Shown in pieces: positions 1-11,108 of a DNA stretch of 64,000 nucleotides; position 1 is the first letter of the stretch; every line of letters starts with the position of its first letter. The notes beneath the pieces were generated by a model. That model searched no databases. It was not told where the DNA came from and saw only the letters and a list, made by a program, of their open reading frames with translations. Source of the DNA: CAXXOK01 sp963663285. GTDB lineage: Bacteria > Bacillota > Clostridia > Christensenellales > Aristaeellaceae. The stretch covers positions 1,116,001 to 1,180,000 of the forward strand of contig CAXXNI010000002.1 in the NCBI GenBank assembly GCA_963663285.2, written 5' to 3'. The translations under genes were made by a program, and so were the position numbers.

Positions 1-36
1 TAATGGTATCGCAATCTTGAAAGTTGAACACCGCCA

Positions 37-65
37 TTGAAATACATAAACCAATGTAGTATAAT
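37..65 (+). promoter_or_regulatory. sigma-A type promoter of scfA-scfB
   Basis: A -35 box TTGAAA at 37-42 and a perfect -10 box TATAAT at 60-65 are separated by 17 bases. The SCIFF start codon lies about 30 bases downstream of the predicted transcription start, with GGGAGG at 88-93 as ribosome binding site. No other promoter of this quality is seen before the maturase gene, so the two genes are probably co-transcribed. Confidence 0.75.
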
Positions 66-102
66 GTATCCGCTATAGAAATCGATAGGGAGGTACATCC
101 AT

Positions 103-297
103 ATGAAACATATTAAAACCGTCGCCGAACCCTGCCTGCGTCAGTCTCTCGCTTATGGCGGCTGCGGCGAATGCCAGAGCTCCTGCCAGAGCGCTTGCAA
201 GACTAGCTGCACCGTTGGTAACCAGAGCTGCGCCAGCCGCGAACAGCAGGCGATTGCAGGCCGCGAAGGAAAAACCAATCACGCTGCCGGTAAATAA
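103..297 (+). CDS. scfA: SCIFF ranthipeptide precursor
   Basis: This is the precursor of the six-cysteine (SCIFF) ranthipeptide, a ribosomally made peptide in which a radical SAM enzyme links cysteine sulfurs to alpha carbons of other residues. The 64-residue product begins MKHIKT and contains the family signature GGCGECQSSCQSACKTSC, with cysteines at 21, 24, 28, 32, 36 and 43. Family members are usually about 45-50 residues and stop soon after the last cysteine. This one carries a tail of about 20 residues rich in Gln, Ala, Gly and Lys, plus a seventh cysteine at position 11 in the leader. The start follows GGGAGG with 9 bases of spacing. The maturase lies 174 bases downstream. Mature function of SCIFF peptides is not established; a signalling role has been proposed for the family. 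Confidence 0.93.
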   Translation: MKHIKTVAEPCLRQSLAYGGCGECQSSCQSACKTSCTVGNQSCASREQQAIAGREGKTNHAAGK

Positions 298-364
298 ACG
301 CTAGCCCAATCGGTTTACAGAAAACAAAACGGAAACCGTATGTGCAAGCATGGATATTGAAACG

Positions 365-390
365 ACCGCGACGGGTTACCTCGCCGCGGT
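365..390 (+). terminator. possible attenuator hairpin between scfA and scfB
   Basis: ACCGCG at 365-370 can pair with CGCGGT at 385-390, with further pairing inside, and the hairpin is followed by ATTTTGCTGTTTT. It resembles a weak intrinsic terminator. In this position it could let the precursor transcript accumulate over the enzyme transcript. This is inference from one hairpin. Confidence 0.35.
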
Positions 391-471
391 ATTTTGCTGT
401 TTTCCGTGAGAAAGTATCGCCGTTTTGGGCGGCATTTATACCGCGGCAGCAAATGCTAAGGAGGAAACAGG

Positions 472-1878
472 ATGATTCATCTTTTCCGCGCACTGAACCG
501 GCCTATGGTGTTGGACGTTGGCAGCGGCGCCGTTCATGCGCTGGACGATATTGCTTTTGATACCCTTACCTACATGCAGGAGCATGACCAGGCAACCGAT
601 CCGCAGATCATTGCCGCTATGGCTGCAAACTACCTTGAAAAAGAAGCAGCTGAAACGCTGGCCGAAATCAGGGAAATGATCGCGCTTGGCTTTTTAGATA
701 CGCCGGATAACTATGACTCGCTTGAACTGGCGGATACCGACGTAATTAAATCTATGTGCCTGCACGCTGCGCACGATTGCAATCTGCGTTGCAAATACTG
801 CTTTGCCGATACCGGCGAATATCACATGCGCAACCGCTCGTTACTGTCTACAGATACCGGTAAAAAAGCGCTGGAGTGGTTAATCGCTAAAAGCGGAAAT
901 CGCTATAACCTTGAAGTGGACTTTTTTGGCGGCGAGCCGCTGCTGAATTTCCCGGTCGTGAAAGAAGTTGTCGAATACGGCCGCGAATTAGAAAAGAAAT
1001 ATAACAAGCATTTTAAGTTCACCACCACCACGAATGCCGTAAATATGACGGATGAGATGATGGACTTCTTTAACCGCGAGATGGACAACGTTGTTATATC
1101 CATTGACGGCCGTAAAGAAGTACACGACCGGATGCGCCCTACCCCCAACAACAAGGGCAGCTATGATCTGATCATCGATAAAGCCAAAAAATTTGCGCAG
1201 CTCCGCGAGCAGAAACAGTACTATATCCGCGGCACGTACACACGCTATAACCTTGATTTTGCTAACGATGTACTGCACTTGGCGGATGAAGGTTTTGAGC
1301 AGCTATCAATCGAGCCTGTTGTGACCTCAGCAGATAAACCTTATGCCATCCGTGAGGAGGATTTACCACGTATCTACGACGAGTATGAGCGGCTTGGAAA
1401 AGAATACCTGAAACGCCGTGCTGATGGCCGTTGGTTCAGCTTTTTCCACTTCACAGTAGATTTAACCGGTGGCCCCTGCCTTCGGCGTAGACTAACCGGC
1501 TGCGGTGCAGGCAATGAATACGTCGCCGTAACGCCGGAAGGCGATATTTACCCATGCCACCAGTTTGTAGGGCGGGAAGGAATGCGTATGGGTTCCGTGT
1601 TGGAAGAAGGTTATGACACAGAAATTCAACATACTTTTCAACGCAACAATGTGCTGACAAAAGAGAAGTGCCACGATTGTTGGGCTCGTTTCTATTGCAG
1701 CGGCGGTTGCGCCGCCAACGCGCATGCCTTTAACGGAGATATTGGCAAACCCTATGATATGGAATGTCAAATTGAACGCAAGCGCTTGGAATGCGCAATG
1801 GCAATCTATGCTATTGAGCAGGAACGTAACATAAGCGGAGGCGAAAAACGTTCCATCGATCCCCCGCCGTGTTTATGA
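472..1878 (+). CDS. scfB: SCIFF peptide maturase (radical SAM/SPASM)
   Basis: This radical SAM enzyme installs thioether crosslinks in the SCIFF precursor encoded just upstream. The N-terminal part (about residues 1-90) has the character of a peptide-recognition (RRE-like) domain. The radical SAM cluster motif CNLRCKYC places the three ligand cysteines at 103, 107 and 110. A glycine-rich FFGGEPLLN segment follows, as expected for S-adenosylmethionine binding. The C-terminal third has the cysteine-rich SPASM region, including GPCLRRRLTGCGAG, YPCHQF and the stretch KCHDCWARFYCSGGC, which would hold two auxiliary 4Fe-4S clusters. At 468 residues it is slightly longer than typical, with a short tail ending PPPCL. 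The start is set by AAGGAGG about 7 bases upstream of the ATG. Confidence 0.95.
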   Translation: MIHLFRALNRPMVLDVGSGAVHALDDIAFDTLTYMQEHDQATDPQIIAAMAANYLEKEAAETLAEIREMIALGFLDTPDNYDSLELADTDVIKSMCLHAAHDCNLRCKYCFADTGEYHMRNRSLLSTDTGKKALEWLIAKSGNRYNLEVDFFGGEPLLNFPVVKEVVEYGRELEKKYNKHFKFTTTTNAVNMTDEMMDFFNREMDNVVISIDGRKEVHDRMRPTPNNKGSYDLIIDKAKKFAQLREQKQYYIRGTYTRYNLDFANDVLHLADEGFEQLSIEPVVTSADKPYAIREEDLPRIYDEYERLGKEYLKRRADGRWFSFFHFTVDLTGGPCLRRRLTGCGAGNEYVAVTPEGDIYPCHQFVGREGMRMGSVLEEGYDTEIQHTFQRNNVLTKEKCHDCWARFYCSGGCAANAHAFNGDIGKPYDMECQIERKRLECAMAIYAIEQERNISGGEKRSIDPPPCL

Positions 1879-1988
1879 ACGGACCGAACATTCGGGTTTG
1901 CAAATAAGATCAATTTTCTTTACCACTCGTTCACGATGCGGACAAAAATAGGTGGTATCATAACCACGTAGTAAGGAGGGATGCAACC

Positions 1989-3281
1989 ATGATGAATACT
2001 ACAAAAAAGAAAACTTTCGGGTATATTGCAATTGCTCTGGCGGTTATGTTGGTCGCAGGCAGTACGGTGATTCTGACGCAGGGAAACAGTGAGGCGTCCG
2101 CCGAGGCAGCCGTTACGGTTGCCGAAAGTGCAACGGTCGTGAGCAGCCCCTTTACGGAGGCTGTAGCGAATGTTAAATCGAGTGTGGTAGGCGTTAACAA
2201 TTACACTACCATTTCCCGCAACAACAGCTATTATGGTTACAGTTTTGGTTTTGGTAATGGATATGGCGACGATAACAACGGTAGCAACACCGACAGCAGC
2301 CGCGAGGTTTTACAAAGCAGCGGCAGCGGCGTTGTGGTAGCGGAAGGCTATGTGCTAACCAATTACCACGTTGTTGAAGATGCGACTTCGCTTGAAATCA
2401 CCTCCGGTGATAACACCTATGCGGCGACCGTGGCGGGTTATGATGAGGATCTGGACCTTGCGGTTTTGAAAGTGGATAGCCTTGATATCGCTCCTGTAAC
2501 GCTGGGCGACAGCGATTTACTGAACGTTGGCGATTGGGCGATCTGTATCGGTAATCCGCTTTCCTTCGATGGTACGACCACCGTTGGTATTATCTCGGCA
2601 CTGAACCGTGAAGTAACCACAACTGATTCGTACGATCAGTACGGTTTGCGAGAGGACGTATCCAATTACATGATCCAGACGGATGCTGCCATTAACGCTG
2701 GCAACAGCGGCGGTGGTATGTTCAACGTAGCAGGTGAGCTGGTTGGTATTCCGAGTATGAAGTATACTGGTTCCTACTACTCTACCACTTCGGTTGAAGG
2801 TATCGGAATGGCAATCCCGATTAATGTAGCCAAACCGTTAATCAATGATGTGCTTTCCGGCAAAGTCACCAGTGACAGCAGCACTGAAAGCAGCACAACG
2901 ATTACCACACCTTCCAGCTCAAACAGCACGAAGCCCCGTATCGGCGTAACGGTAACGAACTCCTCCAACTTCTCCAGCTATGCCGTTGAAGAAGGCCTCA
3001 TTCCTAACGGCGCTTATGTAACCAATGTGGAAAGCGGCTCTCCCGCAGATCAAGCTGGTATTCAGGAAGGCGACATCATTGTGGAGGCTGACGGCACTGT
3101 CATTTCCTCTACATCGCAGTTGATCTCCATTCTTCAGGCGAAAAACGCAGGAGATACCGTCGAGATCAAACTGTACCGTTCGGAAGGGATCACCGAAGCG
3201 CAGAGCATTGATGATCTTCAGGATGGCCAATACATGGATGTAACCGTGTCTCTGGCAATTCTGGACAATGTGCAGCAGTAA
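1989..3281 (+). CDS. HtrA/DegP-type serine protease with PDZ domain
   Basis: This is a membrane-anchored extracytoplasmic serine protease of the HtrA family, which degrades or refolds misfolded envelope proteins. Residues about 10-31 form one hydrophobic anchor or uncleaved signal. The trypsin-like domain shows the triad His127 (TNYHVVED), Asp156 (DLDLAVL) and Ser240 (NAGNSGGGMF). A single PDZ domain follows at roughly 315-400 (VESGSPADQAGIQEGDII), joined by a Ser/Thr-rich linker. A Tyr/Gly/Asn-rich insert near residues 79-101 precedes the catalytic domain. The start follows AAGGAGGG; ATG codons at 1989 and 1992 are both possible. The gene stands alone, ends in a strong terminator, and follows the SCIFF genes by about 110 bases. 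The exact paralogue (htrA, htrB or yyxA) cannot be told. Confidence 0.93.
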   Translation: MMNTTKKKTFGYIAIALAVMLVAGSTVILTQGNSEASAEAAVTVAESATVVSSPFTEAVANVKSSVVGVNNYTTISRNNSYYGYSFGFGNGYGDDNNGSNTDSSREVLQSSGSGVVVAEGYVLTNYHVVEDATSLEITSGDNTYAATVAGYDEDLDLAVLKVDSLDIAPVTLGDSDLLNVGDWAICIGNPLSFDGTTTVGIISALNREVTTTDSYDQYGLREDVSNYMIQTDAAINAGNSGGGMFNVAGELVGIPSMKYTGSYYSTTSVEGIGMAIPINVAKPLINDVLSGKVTSDSSTESSTTITTPSSSNSTKPRIGVTVTNSSNFSSYAVEEGLIPNGAYVTNVESGSPADQAGIQEGDIIVEADGTVISSTSQLISILQAKNAGDTVEIKLYRSEGITEAQSIDDLQDGQYMDVTVSLAILDNVQQ

Positions 3282-3308
3282 ACCTGACATTCTTAGCCTA
3301 CGTAACAT

Positions 3309-3344
3309 AAACAGGATGTATGGAGCAATCCATACATCCTGTTT
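3309..3344 (+). terminator. intrinsic terminator after the HtrA gene
   Basis: A perfect 15-base stem (3309-3323 with 3330-3344) closes a 6-base loop and is followed by T-rich sequence. It ends the protease transcript. Confidence 0.85.
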
Positions 3345-3496
3345 GGTTTCTGATTTCTTTTTTTCGTTTTATATTTTCTCCGATTTTAATCTCTTTAAAG
3401 TCTTTCACGCTCCAATGCTTAATATTATTTCCAATGGAATCCGGCTTTCTTATTACATGTATTTTCACACTGCTATATCTCTTGATAAGCATCAAT

Positions 3497-4372
3497 TTAA
3501 GCCTTTTTGATTTGATGATGTTGAATAGAAATGATTGCGGTGAATACGATCATGATACCGGCGATCTGCAATATAGTAAACGTTCTTCCAAAGAAAAGTA
3601 TATCCATAACCGCTATCTCGACCAGCATTAGATTATTAATACTGCTGCTCTGAAAAGCAGTTAAATCCTTCTGGCTGGCTGTCCATAAATAAAATCCCAA
3701 TGCTCCGCTGATCCCACTGAGATATAACAGTATCAAAATCAACTGGCCCGTTACGATTGGTACTCCTTCGATGCAGATACCAGCTAACAACAATATAATT
3801 GCACCAACTAACATTGGTTTTGCAACAAGCGTAAATGTGTCAACATGGTTTTTCTTTAACAGATTTCGGTTGAGTGAAAGATTTACAGCATAGCCAATCG
3901 AAGACATTAGCATGAAAAACACTCCGGTAAATGAGATGCTTTCCATTGAAAAGGGGTAGTAGTACATCATGATGCCTACTACCAACAGTAAAAGCTTGAT
4001 GATGTCTTGACTGCCTTGATGCTCTTTGAGCCATATTTTATCGATCAGAACAACGATAGTGGTGTTGCCAACACTGAGGAACAATGAAGATTGCGTTGGC
4101 GTTAGATAGGATTGTCCAATATATTGTAATCCTTGTGCTATTGCATACCCGGCAAACCCCAGTATGACGATCATACTTAGTGAAAGGGAAGATGCATTTT
4201 CTTCTTTTCTTTTGCGGGGTAAACATAACAAGATTACAGAAGCAAATAAATAACGCAAACCCGACAGGGTAAGCGGGCCAATATTATCTTGAAAGGCTAT
4301 TTTATTAACAATATAGGAGCCGGACCACAACAGGGTTGTGATTAAGGCCATGTACAGCGCTTTATTCTTCAT
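3497..4372 (-). CDS. EamA/DMT-family transporter
   Basis: This is an integral membrane protein of the drug/metabolite transporter superfamily, about 291 residues with roughly ten hydrophobic helices arranged as two EamA repeats. The N-terminal repeat begins with MALITTLLWSGSYIVNKIAF, typical for the family, and the second repeat contains ISGALGFYLWTASQKD. The substrate cannot be predicted; relatives export amino acids or other metabolites. The start is uncertain: a GTG at 4378 and an ATG at 4372 are in frame, and TTAGGG sits better for the ATG. The gene and its flanks are clearly more AT-rich than the neighbours, and it is a single gene between a terminator and the rRNA operon. That would fit acquisition by transfer, though this is inference from composition alone. 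Confidence 0.88.
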   Translation of the reverse strand: MKNKALYMALITTLLWSGSYIVNKIAFQDNIGPLTLSGLRYLFASVILLCLPRKRKEENASSLSLSMIVILGFAGYAIAQGLQYIGQSYLTPTQSSLFLSVGNTTIVVLIDKIWLKEHQGSQDIIKLLLLVVGIMMYYYPFSMESISFTGVFFMLMSSIGYAVNLSLNRNLLKKNHVDTFTLVAKPMLVGAIILLLAGICIEGVPIVTGQLILILLYLSGISGALGFYLWTASQKDLTAFQSSSINNLMLVEIAVMDILFFGRTFTILQIAGIMIVFTAIISIQHHQIKKA

Positions 4373-4522
4373 GATCACAATACCCTAAGTTCTTATGCAT
4401 AATGAATCATAATCATAGTATCATTGATTGTCTTCGATTACAACATCCATGCGCATGTTGATTGTATGCTATTCTTTGTGTTTGAAAAATCAGCTTCCAA
4501 TTATATATGAGAGTACAGCAAA

Positions 4523-4547
4523 ACAGCATCCGAAATACGGATGCTGT
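4523..4547 (-). terminator. rRNA operon terminator
   Basis: On the minus strand a 10-base perfect stem ACAGCATCCG/CGGATGCTGT (4523-4532 with 4538-4547) lies just beyond the 5S gene and is followed by TTTTGCTG. It is the expected end of the rRNA transcript. Confidence 0.8.
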
Positions 4548-4561
4548 CTTGTATAATGGAA

Positions 4562-4679
4562 TGCGGCGGCGATCTACTCTTCCGGGCCGTTACCAGCCAA
4601 GTACCATCGACGTGCTGAGGCTTAACTGCTGTGTTCGGTATGGGAACAGGTGGAACCCTCAGGCCATTGCCACCGCAAA
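4562..4679 (-). rRNA. rrf: 5S ribosomal RNA
   Basis: The minus strand carries the conserved 5S segments, including CCATACCGAACACAGCAGTT, and terminal sequences GCGGTGGC and GCCGCCGC that pair to close the molecule. It is the last gene of the rRNA operon, about 90 bases after the 23S gene. Ends are estimated from the terminal helix. Confidence 0.93.
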
Positions 4680-4771
4680 GGGTGAACATCTTTATTCAGG
4701 TGCGTTTACCGCGCACACTGACAACCGTATAGGAAGGACACATTCTTGTTTGTTCTCTTGGCCTTAGGCTT
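4680..4771 (-). other. 23S-5S spacer with distal 23S processing arm
   Basis: The sequence 4719-4739 is complementary to 7790-7810 on the other side of the 23S gene. All 21 positions can pair in the precursor RNA, one of them as G-U, and a further CGCAC/GTGCG block pairs outside them. This is the double-stranded stalk expected for RNase III-type processing of pre-23S RNA. No gene is present in the spacer. Confidence 0.75.
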
Positions 4772-9525
<4,754 letters not shown>

Positions 9526-9658
9526 TCCTTTAGCTCTTGATTTATTCTCTGACTTCTCAGCCAGAGATCAAGTACTTAATACTCAATTTATTGACTGCGC
9601 TTTGCGTTTCTTTCTCTTTGCTCTGTATCGTTTTCAAGGTTCGGCGCTCTCAAGCGAG
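9526..9658 (-). other. rRNA leader with 16S processing arm
   Basis: The transcribed leader of the rRNA operon contains 9618-9642, which pairs with 7849-7873 beyond the 16S gene. I could not identify a clear boxA element. Confidence 0.65.
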
Positions 9659-9665
9659 CTTGTCT

Positions 9666-9694
9666 ATAATACCACTGGATGGGGGCTGTGTCAA
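9666..9694 (-). promoter_or_regulatory. rRNA operon promoter with AT-rich UP region
   Basis: On the minus strand a consensus TTGACA (9689-9694) and TATTAT (9666-9671) are separated by 17 bases. Upstream, 9695-9730 is A/T-rich with A-tracts, as expected for an UP element. It lies only 52 bases beyond the end of the co-oriented SDR gene, and I see no strong terminator between them. Confidence 0.85.
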
Positions 9695-9745
9695 CAACTA
9701 TTTTTCATTTTCTTCACGTTTTTTTCACAAAGCGTATGAAACCCT

Positions 9746-10768
9746 TTATTCATAAAGCTTTGGCAGCGAATCTACAAGCGTTTCATACGCTTCGATCGTT
9801 TTATCCATCCAACTGTCGAATTCCGGATCGGGCGTCTGCACTTCCGGGTGGCTGTAGATATACTCTATCGTGCGGCGTACGCCCTGGTCAAAACGCACAG
9901 TAGCTGTAAAGCCCGGCACCGCCTTCTTGATCTTACGATTGTCAAATACAACGGAGTTGCTTTTATCGCCAATCAGCTCCCCGCTGTACCCGCGGTTCTG
10001 CTGCGCAAGTGTTTCGCTGGCTATGTGCACCAACTTGGCCTCTGTTTCAAACACATTTGCAATCGCCTGATACACCTGATTCCATGTCAGGCTCTCATCT
10101 CCCGTTATCTGGAATGTTTCTCCAATCGCATGCAGGTTGCCCATCAATCCGCAAAATGCTTTGGCAAAATCCGTATTATGCGTAAGCGTCCACAGGGATA
10201 GCCCGTCGCCGGGCACTATTACCTTTTTCCCCTGGCGGATACGTTCTATTACAGCAAAGCTGCCGTTACGGCCGTGAATCGCTACTGGTACGCCGGAATC
10301 GCCATAGGTGTGGCTGGGCCGGATAATGGTGACCGGGAATCCCGTTTCGCGATATTCCTTCACTAAATACTCTTCACAAGCAATTTTGTCCCGGCTGTAT
10401 TGCCAAAACGAATTGGCTAGCGGGGTGCTCTCTGTAATGAAAGGCTGCGCCAGCGGTTTTTGATAGGCTGATGCAGAGCTGATAAAGAAATATTGCTTTG
10501 TTTTGCCGCGGAACAGTTTCAAGTCGCGTTCTACCTGCTCCGGAACATAGGCAATAAAATCTGCGACCACGTCAAAGGTCAAACCCTCCAGTTTTGACTC
10601 CACATCAGCAAGATCGTTAATATCGGCCGTGATGGAATGTGCTCCCTGCGGCATATGCTGCTTGTGCTTTCCACGATTAAGTAAATATAATTCCCATCCT
10701 TGCTGTACGCATAAAGCGGAGATGGCTGTGCTGATCGTTCCTGTACCGCCGATAAATAGCGCTTTCAT
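9746..10768 (-). CDS. NAD(P)-dependent SDR/epimerase-family protein
   Basis: This 340-residue protein is an extended short-chain dehydrogenase/reductase of the NAD-dependent epimerase/dehydratase type. The N-terminus has the Rossmann motif GGTGTIST (residues 8-15), and the middle has the segment SSASAYQKP and a proline-rich IIRPSHTYGD typical of extended SDRs acting on nucleotide sugars. The usual active-site YxxxK appears as YSRDK. The substrate is not predictable; some relatives act in isoflavone-reductase-like or plastid RNA-binding-like branches. The start is an ATG preceded by GGAAGG. The gene is monocistronic, with a promoter at 10887-10915, and runs in the same direction as the rRNA operon. 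Confidence 0.87.
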   Translation of the reverse strand: MKALFIGGTGTISTAISALCVQQGWELYLLNRGKHKQHMPQGAHSITADINDLADVESKLEGLTFDVVADFIAYVPEQVERDLKLFRGKTKQYFFISSASAYQKPLAQPFITESTPLANSFWQYSRDKIACEEYLVKEYRETGFPVTIIRPSHTYGDSGVPVAIHGRNGSFAVIERIRQGKKVIVPGDGLSLWTLTHNTDFAKAFCGLMGNLHAIGETFQITGDESLTWNQVYQAIANVFETEAKLVHIASETLAQQNRGYSGELIGDKSNSVVFDNRKIKKAVPGFTATVRFDQGVRRTIEYIYSHPEVQTPDPEFDSWMDKTIEAYETLVDSLPKLYE

Positions 10769-10886
10769 GTTCTTCGTTCCTTCCCGTTTCGTTATTCTCC
10801 GTATAGAAATAACACCGTTTATCCATTACATTATATGGAAGTAAATTTTTCCGTCTGTTGCTACGCACAAAAAAAGGTGTAGTTGC

Positions 10887-10915
10887 ATTGTACCACGCTA
10901 CCCACATCATGGCAA
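10887..10915 (-). promoter_or_regulatory. probable promoter of the SDR gene
   Basis: TTGCCA (10910-10915) and TACAAT (10887-10892) lie 17 bases apart on the minus strand, giving a leader of about 110 bases. The gene-free stretch 10769-11108 otherwise shows only a weak AT-rich candidate promoter (TACAAT at 10994-10999) for the polyphosphate kinase gene. Confidence 0.6.
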
Positions 10916-11108
10916 GCGGGCAAATCATGTAAAATCAACGTAATTGGCAGGATTTAAGCGTTTCTGCAAGAATTGTATTAACTAAGGTAACTGTACAATT
11001 TTGCTATTACTGCAACCTTCCCAAAATATCTTTCATCAGGCTGCTGTGGTGGCATTTTTACTTTCCTTAAGAGCACGCATCAAAGCGCAATTAATGGAGG
11101 CAATGAGA

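Noticed and set aside
11001..11108. 36-residue N-terminal extension of the PPK2 protein
   Set aside because: There is no ribosome binding site, and GGAGG is well placed for the ATG at 11109.
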